NCBI GenBank assembly: GCA_030407085.1
Contig: CM059582.1
Span: forward strand, 11,017,501-11,081,500
Source of the DNA: Trichopria drosophilae
Taxonomy: Eukaryota > Arthropoda > Insecta > Hymenoptera > Diapriidae
Direction of reading: 5' to 3'
Length of the DNA: 64,000 nt
This document shows positions 47,040 through 59,625 of the stretch, piece after piece (position 1 is the first letter of the stretch; each line of letters opens with the position of its first letter). The translations under genes and the position numbers were made by a program. Under the pieces are notes generated by a model. The model made no database searches. It was not told where the DNA came from and was given only the letters and a program-made list of their open reading frames with translations.

Positions 47040-49300
47040 GTAAATAATGAGTATACTACGTGCAAAAACGCAAAATATTTAAAAAATTCAGCAAGTTGAA
47101 CATTAAAGAAATTTCATTCGTAATGGTCAATAACATTTAATGTCAAACCACTTTCTAGTTAAGAACTGCTAAATCCTAAACTAAACTTATGTTAACCATT
47201 CGATTAATAATAAATCTTACTAATAAAATGTGAAAAACTACTATTTCATTAGAAAAATATTATTTTTTTACTATTAGTAGAATCAACACTTCAAGTAGTT
47301 TTACTAATATATTGGTGGTGTATTTTTATATGATACTGAGGAATTAGAAAATTTCTGGTAACCTAATTTTCATCTTATATTTATATATTTTGTCAAATTT
47401 AGAGAACCCATTTATTAAAATTTTGACATTAATTTTCCACTGATGTAGTAGAAATAAATTCGTTAGGAATCCGTAAAAAACCATTCATATACACATTAAT
47501 TCGTCCCATAAAGGCTGTGCTTTTTAAATATGCCCAAAATTAATTAACATACGAAATAGTATTACTCTGTTAGATGGACATTTATTTTAATTATCTAAAA
47601 AAATACCTAAATTAGCCACATACTTCTAATACATTCATACCATATTTTCCACATAAAATATCAACATAATTCTTGCATCAAATTTGAAACTTATTCTGAA
47701 CAGAAATATAATTAATCATATAATTGGCTGCTAATGAAACAATAATACACTCTTAATGTCTCACGCATTGCAATGAAAATAGTTACGATGCAGAAGTAGA
47801 GCATAGATAATAGACTTGAAGAAAATTATAATTGCATTGCCATATCAGAATAAACGGTGTAGGCATAACCATATCTTTTTAAAATCTATTATTATGTCTT
47901 CAAATAAAAATATGTGACAAGATTATTTAACTTTCATTTTTCACAAAATTAATATGGATTTTTGAGCAATTGAAAACTTAAAACATATATAAAAAAGCGG
48001 TTGATTTAATTCAAATTGTATTGTTTCCGGGCTGATCAACTAGAAGTAACTTTCATTACAATTTTGACGAACGGGCTAAGTTAGCTACTTTAATGAATTT
48101 CCTAATTTTCAATTTCTTTCTTTTTTTGTTGAACATTAGTAAATTGTCAACAAAATCTTTTTATGCATGTAGATTTAAAATGAACAAAATCACTTTTATT
48201 TACAATTCTCGTAGTTCCAAATTGGAAATTTTGTTGACTTAATTAATACTTAATTAAATTTGGTTAAACGCTTTAAGGAGTTTGGTTGTAAAAATAGGAA
48301 TTTAATGAAGAGCGAAATTGAAATTGATTGAAGTCGCGTCAAACACGCATTGAAGTCCCTCGTTAGATGGTCTACGAAGACCACGATACTGATGAAATAA
48401 TAATATTTAAAAGTGTAATTTTGTCTGCATTTTTGACACGTTTTAATACCGTAAATAAATAATAAATATACTTATCACAGTATTAAAAATGTAGAAAAAC
48501 TGGACATAAAATTAACGAAAGTTTAAATTTATTGATTTGAAAAATTTGTTGATATTTCTTAAATAAGCATGTTTAATAAATTAATACAACAATAACAATA
48601 AATGATGTGTTAACAAATATAGCAAACAGAATTTAGAAGTCGAACATATGGATAACAATCACGATATTAAAAAAAATAAAAGGAATGCTGAAGAAAATCA
48701 TCTTTGATGACTGTCAATAAATTCAATTAATCAAAATGACAATAAGTATTATCAAATCATGACATTGAATGCCAATGACCTTCTGTAATATTGACAATTA
48801 ATTATGAGTTACAATAAAAACAGTTGTGAATTTTACTTATTTAAAGAATTACATTTCATATGAGGAACTATACAAAATTTCTATATCATATATGAAAAAT
48901 GAAACTGTATTTAATTATTGTTGAAATTTATTATAAAAAAACTACTGAATTGTTTGTTTCTACTGTGTAATTTGAAAATACTTTTTATATATTTACGGTA
49001 TTAATATGTGTTTAAATATTTTTCGTTTGCATTGTCTTTAAGCTTTGTCTTACTGCGACTTATTCATTATTGTCAATTTAAAAATTGTTTTATCTTCACC
49101 GTAAGTTAACTTTGTTTCGTAAGTTAATGTTTATACTCATAAAAAAATTAATACAGTCAATTAATAAAAATGACAATGACTATCATCATTCAGTTATTAA
49201 CTCAATTTTTACGCCAAATTTCATGAAAATATTTTTTATTTTAGGATTGAAATAATTAATACATTCTAAAATGGAAGTGGACCATCAAAATGGTCCAAAT
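47040..49300. other. very AT-rich spacer
   Basis: No gene is supported. TTACTAATA and AGTAGAAT words cluster at 47215-47310 and may be another eroded TACTAATT element. Confidence 0.4.
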
Positions 49301-49302
49301 GA

Positions 49303-49328
49303 TGGTTATTATTATTATTATTATTTAT
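49303..49328. repeat. ATT microsatellite
   Basis: (TTA)n run of about 8 units. Confidence 0.9.
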
Positions 49329-49799
49329 TCAGTCGTATTCAGTTTCTGTATTAATAATCCCTAATTGTAAGTATTTAAAGTCAGTATTAGAGAATAATTC
49401 CAAATAAAAGCCTTGATTATTGTGAAAGTGTTATGTTTTTAGTTTGGGTTTCCAAATTGAATTTCAGATATTGTTGTTATAAGGTTTTCTTTGAAACAAA
49501 CTAAAAACCAGAAATAATGAACGCAGAGAACGTAGACAGATGTTCGAAAAACCAAAAATGTAGAAGTTTGGCCATATATAACATCGAAACATCCCATGAT
49601 ATGGACAATACAAAAGTAAAAACCTTGATAGTTCAGAAAAATTCAACCAATTGAGAGGAGCTCAGCATAAATATACAATATATAAGTTGGCCGAGAACTG
49701 GCTAATATTACTACCGATACAAATTTTATACGCCAATTCAAACAAAAAAGTACTGTATGAAAATTGCATCCGAAGCATAGTACAGAAAATATTTTTTGA

Positions 49800-50405
49800 G
49801 ATATTTCGAGGCTTTTGGAAGTGATATTAATGAATGGAAAGATATTTCTAAGCTTTACCATTAACCTCGGAGACCTAAAATAAATCTGTCGCTTGTTAAA
49901 ACCGTAGAAAGAGGAAAGTATGCCGAGTTTTTCGGTTTTTCACGTCTAAATCAGTTCTGTAAATAGCTAATGAAGTATCATCACGAAAAAGTTATAGGTT
50001 TTGAATAAATGAATAATTTGACCCCAAATATGATGTGATTCAATAAAACTGAGAAAAAAGGGTAAAGTAACAGAATTAGTGAAAAATCTGTTTTGCGAAT
50101 ACCATCACTACGACATTTTAAAAAGTTACTCGTGGTATCAGTTTTAATGGAATCGTATCGTATGAAGGACTAAATTATTCGTTTTTTCAAGCCCTATAAC
50201 GTTTTATGTGTAATTTTTCATTAGTAATTTATCAAAACAAGGTAGACGCGAAAAACCGAAAAAATCGGCATTTTTCCATTTATAAGGCAGTCACATGAGA
50301 CATACTCATTGTACGCCAAAATGTCTCGGAGGTAAACTGTAGAGCTTCAAAATTTCTTTAAAACAAACCAAGATTCATTAAGACAGCTTCAAAAAGAATC
50401 GAATT
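49800..50405. mobile_element. large inverted repeat (foldback)
   Basis: The left arm (about 49800-50030) and right arm (about 50165-50405) are imperfect reverse complements. ATGCCGAGTTTTTCGGTTTTT at 49920 pairs with the complement near 50255-50275, AAGTTATAGGTTTTGAA pairs with the region near 50190, and AACCTCGGAGAC at 49862 pairs near 50325. There is no coding capacity and no clear terminal duplication. A related GAAAACCGAAAAAATACGG word occurs near 11432. Confidence 0.7.
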
Positions 50406-50409
50406 ATTG

Positions 50410-51055
50410 CAAAAAAGTGATATTGTTTACACTTCAATGGCTCGCTGCTTAAATTCGATACCTCAGATTTTTACTACATGATATTTTTACTTAATTAATG
50501 TATAATATTGTAATAAGAACCAGAAATAAAAATTTCATTTCAGCGAGGAATATATTGTTTAATGGAAACGGTTGAAAAATTATATATAAATCAAAACTTC
50601 TGAACAAAAATAAAATATGCGAAGACCATCACAATCACCTCTCTCCTCCGTGATTATGAAACATAACCTTAAAAATTTCAGAAAATAGTTATTCAAAAAG
50701 TATATTATCAGAAATCTTTTCCTCCAAGAAGAGTAAAAAAAGAAGGCACACAAAAAGTGCACACTGCTTATTCTGCATTTTTTAAAACATTAAAAGCCCC
50801 TATTTAAGAAGATTATATTAATATATCCTGACTTTGAATCATAATGCACCTAACAAGGATTCAAAAGAACCAAAACGCTACCAAAATTATAATTTTCATT
50901 GTTTGGTATAAGTAGTTATATATTTATTATTTTTTAATAATAACTAATTATAATAACTAAAAATATGATATCTATTTCAAAAAAATACTAAGAAAATAAA
51001 TGAATATATGTAAAAATAAAAAGAGAAGTTGTATAGTTACGAAAGACTTTCGACC
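50410..51055. other. AT-rich spacer, nothing seen
   Basis: No exon, RNA gene or bounded repeat is supported. Confidence 0.4.
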
Positions 51056-51059
51056 TTGC

Positions 51060-51650
51060 ATAGCACGAAAATAACATGTCTTGGAGTCGTTACAAGTAAT
51101 TAGTCGACGGCAACGACCAAAAAAAGACGAAAACTTCGTCGAGGCCGAGATTTTCACTGGATTGGGGAAGTACTGGGTAATTTAAATTATGCGTGGAAAA
51201 AAGACGGTTGAAAACCTTTATACGAGAGGCACGTAAGGTACCTCCTCTTGAAGCTTTTTGTACCTCGATCCTTATTTCGCATGCGGCACGTTCTTCACGC
51301 ACTTTTCTAAAGTGAACCTGGGCAACATGTATTGAGAACAATAAAACATAGGTGGATGATCCAAGGAAAAATAGAGGATCCCCTGGTCGAGAACCACTGT
51401 GGTACCTTTCTTGAGCAGCGTCTTTTTCGTCCCACTCGTCTCCATCACTCCATTTTGCGTCTTTCCGTAGAATTCACTGGGTGCTTTTTCTTTTATTTTA
51501 CTTCTTTCGAGAGTCTTTGCTACCACTTTTATATACATGACAGGAAGAGAGAACAAATCCGACGTCGTCTTTTCCTTTGCCGTGTTCTTCAAAATTTGTC
51601 GAGGATGTATGAGTGGGTGGGGTATTAAATATTTAAGGAGGGGCGAGGTT
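51060..51650. promoter_or_regulatory. G+C-richer block open on both strands
   Basis: A 133-codon minus frame (51272-51673, TTG start) and a 98-codon plus frame (51332-51628) overlap almost fully, with another minus frame at 51090-51341. None has a recognisable motif or good splice borders. The overlap suggests composition, not coding, but a minus-strand exon cannot be excluded. Confidence 0.3.
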
Positions 51651-51901
51651 TTGTTTTTGATGGATTTTGTCAAGTGATGGCTAAGTGCAAGTCTTAAGTA
51701 GAATATTAAGATGTTACTGCTTTATCAAAAAGAGCGTCTTTTGTTTTCGACGTTTGACCTCTTATGAACTTGCTGAATGGCAAATCGGTATTGGAGATAT
51801 TAAGAAGCGAAAAATCATAAGGCTTAGCGTCCCTATATGTCGTGACTATACAAAGAACAATAACTCTAAATATAGCTGAAAATAACAAATTGTAAACAGT
51901 G

Positions 51902-52104
51902 ATAATATTGTCAACGACGCCCGAAAGACGTAATATTAAGGAACAAGGACAGAAACAAATAAGAGAAATAAGGTATGACCTTGACAAACGAAGACACTGA
52001 CAATACCTGACAATGAACAGCAAAATTAATAAAAAAACAAGAATAATATTTAAGAAAGAAGACAACTTTCAAATGTTATGTAATTATTTACAACGTTAAC
52101 GAAA
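51902..52104 (+). repeat. dispersed repeat R4, copy a
   Basis: About 203 bp matching 52753-52953, same orientation, from ATAATATTGTCAA to TTACAACGTTAACGAAA. It contains internal CTGACAATACCTGACAATGA doubling. The 119-codon minus frame across it is not conserved in copy b. Confidence 0.85.
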
Positions 52105-52109
52105 ATTGC

Positions 52110-52745
52110 AGACAATAAGAACAATTACAACTTGTGTAAAGGTATTTACCAAATAAAACAGGTTTTCTGGTAATTGAAGGCAAAGTGTAAAAGCCAAACA
52201 AGATAAAATTATTATGCTATAGTTATTGGTACTTACAATACTTACTGAACTTACTCAATTTATGATAGCAGTTCATTCGAGGTTATGTAAGGTGATGGAG
52301 ATTTAAATATTAGAAAATCGTAAAAGGAACAATGTTATGGTCGCTTTTACTACCCAAATAGTTAATTATCGAAAATTGACAGTCTTCACAATTGACAAAT
52401 AAATAAACTTTACGGATAATAACTTCATCTGAGATGGTCTTCTGTATAATTGTGTATTTAGCATCTTAGATTAAAACTCACAGAATCCAAACTCCACTCT
52501 GTGTGCGGTATGCAAGATGGTAACCATTACCATCCAGACCTTATAAAGTACCAGATCTTTCTGGCTGTGCTTTTGGCAGACATTTTCAAAGAATTCAAAA
52601 CTTTTTTTGCACAGTATTTAAAAAAGATAACAGTAATATAAGAACAAATACAGACATGGAGTGTTAAAAATAAGATCTGATGCTAGCAACGTAGTTTGAA
52701 ATAATAAAAATTACAGTCGTGAGAAAATAAAAATAAAAAATAACA
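52110..52745. other. spacer between R4 copies
   Basis: Nothing supported. Confidence 0.4.
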
Positions 52746-52752
52746 CAGCAGA

Positions 52753-52953
52753 ATAATATTGTCAATGTCCGAAAGACGTAATATTAACGAAAAACAATGG
52801 CAGAAACATACAATAAGAGAAATAAAGTATGACCTTGACAAATGATGACCTGACAATACCTGACAATGAACACCAAAATTAATAAAAGAACAAGAATAAT
52901 TTTAAAGCAAGAAGACAACTGGTGTTATGTAATTATTTACAACGTTGACGAAA
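52753..52953 (+). repeat. dispersed repeat R4, copy b
   Basis: Second copy of 51902-52104, 851 bp downstream, with small insertions and deletions. The two could be remnants of one larger tandem duplication or two insertions of a short element. Confidence 0.85.
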
Positions 52954-53216
52954 GAAAATATCAAAGATCGTAATTCGTAAATAGGAAATTAAAAAGTAGT
53001 TATGACTATATAAACAAAAGAATCTGACAATTTCAAACAGTTATTTGCAATACCATGATTAAAGGTGCTAATAATCGAGCGAAATTCTATCGGTAAAAGA
53101 ACTTATCACCCGTATGCTCTGTGTAAACAGGGACCCGTGTAATAGATCCATAATATTTACTAAAGCAGAGGTAAATAAGCATGATTCACTGCTTTACCGA
53201 TTAACGGCGCCACCTG

Positions 53217-53230
53217 TTTGTGTAAAGTGA
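53217..53230 (-). promoter_or_regulatory. weak CTCF-like site
   Basis: On the minus strand CAAACAGGTGGCGC matches the core CAGRKGGCR of the CTCF consensus, but its first bases do not fit. Confidence 0.25.
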
Positions 53231-53789
53231 TAGTGGTAGAAACTATATTTTAATTCTGCATATAATCGTTTATCGTTATTTATTTAACGATTTAAAAAAC
53301 AAGTTTTCAGATGAATTTTCTATCAAGACCTTTCTAACGTAAACTTAAAGTAAACAGTACTATCAGGTCATAACGCGTTCTTTAATAAATTTACCTGATG
53401 TTATTATAATATTCATATTGTTATTCTAAAAGTTTTTCTGTACTATTCAACATAATGTTTAAAATTGTCTTGACTGATTAATTAAACAATTAGTCAAAGC
53501 AATTCCGTTGACGCAAATAGAATAATTAGTTCAGGATTTTATAGGTTATTTTCTTTAATTACATTTGAATTTGTAGAAAATGTCACTACTTTAATCTGTT
53601 TAAAATAGGAATGGCCAAATGTAAGCAATGTATTTCCTCCTCCTACCGATAGACGCGATTGCGAATGTCGTGGCATTGCGTTTCACAATCGAAAAAAGAA
53701 TGTCCACTGACCAAATAGCGAAAGTTATTATCAATAATCAATTACAGCAAAAATTGCTTGTGAATGACGCTAACGTGCACTAAGAAAAG

Positions 53790-53990
53790 ATTAGTATTTC
53801 TATATGTTACTACTTACTTGTAGTTAATTTTGAGTAAAATATTAGTAAGATTTACATTACTGAATGAGTGAGTAACACATTATGCCTAGTAATTTTAAGG
53901 TAATTAGTGCAAATTTACTGTTACAATAGTTAGTAATCTTTTAGTACTCGTCAGTAATTTACTTTTCCCTTCCCAATTAATACATGTTTG
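53790..53990. repeat. eroded TACTAATT-type foldback
   Basis: Many TTAGTAA, TAGTAATTT and ATTACTA words occur in both orientations over 200 bp, like those at 6.4, 7.4 and 21.4 kb. The ends are not clear. Confidence 0.4.
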
Positions 53991-54899
53991 CTAATTAACG
54001 GCAATAGTAAGAAAAATCTATAGACATAATAACTTTATTTTTTATCCAATATGTAAACAGTTTTGTGACACAAAATGAACTTGAGATTCCATTTATAGAA
54101 AAGAATGTATCCTGGAAGTTTATACAACTTTTGCACACACAGAAATTTTATTTGCATTCGTATTGTATTACGTAGTAATTAATGAGATACGTTGTAAAAT
54201 CAGTGATAAGTAGTGACAATAAAATCGCTTCTGATTCCACATGCGGGCGATTGACCAGATGGGCAAAACGCAGACACTGTGAAATTAGTTCAACTTTGCT
54301 TTTTATGCTAAACATGGCTCCGGCTGTTAGTGAAGATTTAATTTTATGCATTTCAAACTCTGAACGAATCGTGGCAATTTTTTTTTACAAATTATACGGT
54401 TCAGGTAATATTCATTTACATTTAAATAATTAAGTGTTTTATTAAATTTTGAAAAGTTGTGTATTTATGCACCTGAATAAATTAATTCTTTAACGACGAT
54501 AATTCGTGAGATCGATCTTTCGACTGGTATGTCTGGAATCTTTGAAAAATTACGTTTTTTTTTTTCAAAAATATTGAAAAATGCATTTTTTAAGAATAAT
54601 TTGGTTTCATAATATAATTTTTAATCAGAAGCGTGTTTTACTTCAAAAATTGCATATATTAATTATTGTCAATTTGGATTCTCAAATGGCGCCCAACCGC
54701 TACAAATTTTAAACATTCCCTAAATTTTTAGATTTTTATATAATCCATAAAGAAATTTGAGGCCCCGTTGACTTGTGAATTTTTCGAAAAAATTGTTCGT
54801 GTTTTGACATGTTTCCCATGCATTTACATTTATAGTTTCATCCTCAATAAATCCATAAGCTTCACATTTTAAGTTGACCAAAAACAAAGACGCATATTA

Positions 54900-55320
54900 C
54901 ATCATGTTCTTTATTTCGATCGTACATCACATCCGGTGACCGTACACGGGTCCCACCTTGTAAAATTTTTCTCAGGCAACAGAATTTACATTTTCATTTC
55001 GGAATACGGTGAATGAAAAATAGTGGCCTTCCACGATACCTGCCGCACGTAGGTCGTCTCATTCGAGTAGATATATATATGTATTCAGATAGTGTATGCT
55101 CATCTACCTGGCGATCCTCCTTACACAGCCGACGTCCCCTAATATTTTTGTCGGCCCGCACCTGCGCTTCCTGCCTACGATTCCAAGGGGCGAGCACCTG
55201 ACAACAGGAAGGCGAACTCGCATTATCTACACGAAATTTGATTTTTGTCCATGGTTCGCATCACACCCTCAAAACACCATTGTTTTACGAGCCTTCCTTT
55301 GCAAGGGGTATAATTAAGTT
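54900..55320. promoter_or_regulatory. G+C-richer block with overlapping frames
   Basis: Contains CpG-rich words and a TA run (55071-55082). Short frames are open on both strands over the same bases, so no coding call is made. Possibly regulatory (inference). Confidence 0.25.
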
Positions 55321-55619
55321 GTTTTTAATTCGCCTCCATTTATCAATATCTGATTTTCGCAAATAAAATGGACGAAAACAACAAAATTCTGATCAAATCG
55401 ATGTGGTTGGATCTAGTTTGGTTAGTCTCTAAGTACCAAACGAATTTGGTACAAGAAAATTAAATCAGTTCGGTTGGAAAAATCAAAAGAGTTTGGCTGT
55501 GCCCAAAACTTGTCCAAAAGTGTTGCATAATATCCAAAATATTTTTATTCACCGACTTCTAATGTATCCAAACCGTATATCCAATGATTGTACGAAATAG
55601 TCATTGATGATATTTTTGG

Positions 55620-57010
55620 GTTACATGGCAGACCGAAAATGGCGGCAAAATGCCGACATTTTCCAAAATTTGCGTTTTTTCGTCATTTTATGAAAATAGC
55701 CGATACACTCAAAGGTCATAACACAAAACGCGTAAGAATCAAGGTTATTCATAGCATTATTCCTGTTTTGGACAAATTTAATATGGCGGATCCAAAATGA
55801 TAGCTAAAATGTTCAAATTTTCCAAAATTCGCATTTTTTCGTAATTTTTGGAAAAGAGCTGCTTCATTTAAAAGCCACAATACAAAACAAGTAAAAATGA
55901 AGGTTAATTATCTTATTGTCTTTATTCTTGTATTGGACAAATTGAATATGGCGGACAAAATATCATAAGTACTAAAACTGTTTCATCATATTGTTATATA
56001 AGAGTGACAAAATCACTCCAAATGGATTCTGCATTATCTTTAATTGTTTCTAAATATGTGTGAACGAAATAGTCGTTTTATCTCGAAAATGGCGGATCCA
56101 AAATGATAGCTAAAATGTTCAACTTTTAAAAAATTCGCGTTTTTTCGTCATTTTATGAAAATAGTTGCTTCATTTAAAAGCCACAATACAAAACAAGTAA
56201 GAATCAAGGTTATTCATGATATTTGTATTATTCTTGTATTGGACAAATCCAATATGGCGGACAAAATATCATAAGTACTAAAACTGTTTCTTCATATTGT
56301 TATATAGGAGTGACAAAATCACTCCAAATAGATTCTGCATTTTTAATTGTTTTTAAATACGTGTGAATAAAACGGTCGTTTTACCTGCAAAATGGCGGAC
56401 CCAAAATGGTGCCTAAGATATCGAAAGTCTTTCAAATTCTCAATTTTGTAAATTTACGACGATAACCAATAGTTTTAAACGTTCCAAAGCTACTCAAGTA
56501 ATAATGATGCTTATTCCTGATGTTCGAATGATGTTTTATTCTCACAAATACAATATGGCGGATAAAGTATCATAACTTACAGAAAAACTCGTGACTTTTT
56601 ATGTTGCTAGTTTCAATACCACTGGATTTCGAATAACTTTTCATTGTTTCTAAATTCACATAAACAAAACAATTGTTTCAACATCAAAGTGGCTGTTCCA
56701 AAATTGACATCAAAATGACAACATATTAGATAACTTTCATCGTTTCATCATTTCATAAAGTAATCAATACCACACTACAAAACAAGTAACAATCAAGGTT
56801 ATTTATAACATTGGGATTATTTTCGTTGATTATCCAAGATGAGAGATTAAGTATCTCCAGGATTAAGTACCCAAACATGTGCTTCTTATATTGTACTAGG
56901 TACAAAACAACTTCTACTTGATAGTATATAATATTTCATGGTTTCTAAATGTGTGTAAACCATACAATCATTGTATCAACACAATGGCGTATTCAAAATG
57001 GTGGTTATAA
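55620..57010. repeat. tandem array, period about 300 bp, ATGGCGGA motif
   Basis: GGCGGATCCAAAATG or close variants begin at 55785, 56091, 56394, 56691 and 56986, giving spacings of 306, 303, 297 and 295. A shorter first unit starts near 55628. Each unit also has a second AATATGGCGGA(C/T)AAA block and ACAAAACAAGTAA(G/A)AAT, and the first two full units share CATAAGTACTAAAACTGTTTC. Units diverge rightward. The 70-codon frame at 55588-55800 is part of the array. Confidence 0.85.
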
Positions 57011-57014
57011 GTGA

Positions 57015-57770
57015 CCATGTACTATATTTGGCGGGTTTTGTCCTTGATAAATACAAAAGAACCTGTACACGAGCAAAAAACTGAAAAAAAATTTGTTAAA
57101 TATTCTAAAAATAGGACAAATTAAACAAACAAAATGGTCTACTTACTGAAAATCGGGAAACCTTGTATACTTCATGACCTAAAGACGATCAATAAAACAG
57201 TAGTTTGGTTGTCATTTTGGTTATCCTGGTAGCTTCGCCATTTTGGTTTCGCCATTTTTGTTTAGTTCACCAGAATTTAGAAATAATGAGATTATTATTA
57301 TTAGGTACCAATAGACGTGATTTTGTAGCAGTTTGAAATAACTGGAATTTAAGTACACTTTATGGTATTTTGATCCCCATATTGGATTTGTAGAATACAA
57401 AAGTGATGTACAGGTCATGAATAAGCTAATTATAACTCTATTAGTATTCTGGTATTTAAATCTATTGATTATCTTCGTAAACTTACGAAAAAAGGAAAAT
57501 GTCGAATATTTCGATATTTTAGCCGACATTTTAGGTTCACCATACAACCAAAAATAACCAAAATATCTTCTTCTTCGACTATTTAGTACAATAATCGGGT
57601 CCATTGATTTCATGCATTAGAAGTCGATCAGGAGTCAGATTTTTTTTAAATTTTGATCATTGAAAAAAAAAATTGTTACAAAGTGATATTTTTGAAAAAA
57701 AATACGTAAAAAATTTATTAAAATAATTTGTTTAATTGAAAACCTCAACCCCAAAATAAATTCTAGACGG
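57015..57770. other. spacer, frame of doubtful value on the minus strand
   Basis: A 130-codon minus-strand frame (57221-57613) includes GYFWLYGEPKMSAK, which is simply the complement of GGCGGC/CCGACATTTT-type repeat words. It is therefore repeat-derived, probably an inverted relative of the neighbouring array. Confidence 0.5.
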
Positions 57771-57781
57771 TAATGGGTTAA
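57760..57781 (-). repeat. TTAA-linked terminus, CCCATTACCGTC type
   Basis: On the minus strand TTAA (57778-57781) is followed by CCCATTACCGTCTAG. It shares CCCATTA with the end at 25739. The partner end is not seen. Confidence 0.45.
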
Positions 57782-58097
57782 AATAACTATGCTTTAGGAG
57801 TAGGTTATTAACTCCAAAGCACAACAAATATGCTCTATTGTATTGAATTTATGAATTTTATATGACGAAAAACATTTTTTAGACCTTAGAATTAGTCCTT
57901 TATTCAATAGCCACCAAGTACTTATAATCGGCAACTGCAATGATAAGTAACAACCAAAGTATATACTTTACTTTGGGAGCATTTAAATTATGGTAGCATC
58001 AGAATATTGGCTTCAAATTTGACGAAATCACTAATATATGTCTCAGCCATTCTTTGAAAACATTTAGCAACCATTATCTTAATATTGTGCAGACAGT

Positions 58098-58302
58098 GTG
58101 TGTAAACTGTAGGGAATTTGATATCAGAGGAGGAGGATATCATATACCGACATCTGGCTACCAGGTATTATTCCAACAAAAATTCCAGCACCATTATGAG
58201 GTGATAATTCCCCTCGAACATAAAGAAATGTGGAAATTTATCACGATGAACACAAGCCTTCTCATTGCGATTAAAAGCAAAAAATATGAAAGTTCCGTTT
58301 AA
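58098..58302 (+). CDS. candidate exon, unknown
   Basis: The acceptor-like tract CTTAATATTGTGCAG at 58079-58093 precedes an open frame of about 67 codons ending TAA at 58300-58302. Features are CVNC near the start, RGGGYHIPTSGYQ in the middle and a basic end (KSKKYESS). The G+C is higher than in the flanks. I do not recognise it. It may be a last exon, a pseudogene fragment or chance. Confidence 0.25.
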
Positions 58303-58679
58303 CATTTAAAGGCAGATAATTCATTAATATTATTTTTGAATGTTTTTCATCGGTACTTCTTGGAGAGAAGAAATAATGTTCCAGAAAACAATCCGCCAGT
58401 CTATGGAGCCATTTTTTATTTTCAGCAGTGAATTTTATTAGATCTTTTTTAATAGTAACGTGAAAAAAAAAATCACTGCAGATTTTTCATTTTGACCCTT
58501 CCCACAAAATACGTCATTTTTTACAAAACTTTTACTTCATATCCGTCAATGACCTCGCCAACATAAAATATTAGGCTTTGATGATATTACGACAGATGTT
58601 ATCTGAAAATTGATTTTTTTCTGATACTGTGCATTTCCTCTAGAATTCCTTATTTGCAACAATAAAAATCGAGCAATCT

Positions 58680-59080
58680 GAGTATGACACAGTTCCTTAT
58701 CGGTTATTTATCGAGTTGATATCGGGACTTGAAATCAGAGCACGATATCAATAACACCGTACGATAAGGCACTAACCCGAAGAATGGGTTTCGATCGTGA
58801 AATGCCTCATCCCTTCTAGTCACGTTGTTTGTATTTACCCGCGGGTGAGTCACTTCATGAAAGGGGTAATATCTAATGCGACATATCGGAGCCCGTAATC
58901 GAGGCGCGTTACCCACATATTCACAGGTGTGTGTATATATGTTTGTGCGTATCCTCGAGCATCACTGAACGCACCCTCGAATCATCGACACCTGACCGGC
59001 AGTCAACTATAAATAGATAACGAGACAGGCGTACCAATAACCAGTGATGTTTTTTTACTGCAAAAATAACCATTGCAGTG
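58680..59080 (+). promoter_or_regulatory. G+C-richer block with TATA box, possible core promoter
   Basis: CTATAAATAG at 59008-59017 is a strong TATA element, and AACCAGTGA about 30 bases downstream (59040-59048) resembles an initiator. The upstream 300 bp is G+C-richer with CCGCGGGTGAGTCA near 58840. No coding frame follows within the next 150 bases except a chance frame that ends in a repeat. If real, the transcript could be non-coding or have a distant first exon. Confidence 0.3.
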
Positions 59081-59214
59081 GTCAATGCGTATAAACAGCA
59101 TTATAGTCAAGTCCTCATGAGAAGAAGACAATTGAAACGAAGAAAAATTAGTGCCAAAGTGTCGAAGGACACCCACATAAAAAATGATTTGAAACGAATT
59201 GAAAATGCTTTTCT

Positions 59215-59625
59215 AATTTTCATCCGCCATATTGGACCATCAAATTTGAGTTTTAAAATGTATAGTTCTGATTTGTAGTCAACGACCACAAAACTCCACG
59301 AATATGGTTGTGTCCGAATCGTAGTTATTTTTACATTTTCATCCGCCATCTTGAATTCGTAATTTTTTAATTTTCTGTTCCCAATATCAGATTCATAATT
59401 AAAGCTCTCGAAAACTCCCTATGATATCGCAATAAGTTATTTTTTGACTTTTTTAACTGCCATATTGAGTCCGCCATTGTGAATAATAAACTTCTGTGTG
59501 CTAATTTGTAATCAGCAATATAATTTCATATGCTTTACTAATCCAGTTACGCCCGAATGTCACATTTTTCAATACATCGTTATTGTGGAAAATACTCTAA
59601 AATAGGCCGCCATATTGGTTACGCC
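59215..59625. repeat. scattered CCGCCATATTGG-type repeats
   Basis: CATCCGCCATATTGGACC (59220), CATCCGCCATCTTGAATTC (59340), TGCCATATTGAGTCCGCC (59459) and GCCGCCATATTGG (59609) are spaced about 120-150 bp, with GTCAACGACCACAAAACTCC at 59278. Degenerate tandem units of the family also seen at 36.7, 46.5 and 61.7 kb. Confidence 0.65.

Noticed and set aside
51272..51673. 133-codon minus-strand frame as a gene
   Set aside because: It starts at TTG and overlaps a plus frame of similar length, and I see no domain. Kept only as a G+C-richer block.
57221..57613. 130-codon minus-strand frame as a gene
   Set aside because: The part that looks protein-like is the complement of the GGCGGC/CCGACATTTT words of the adjacent repeat array.
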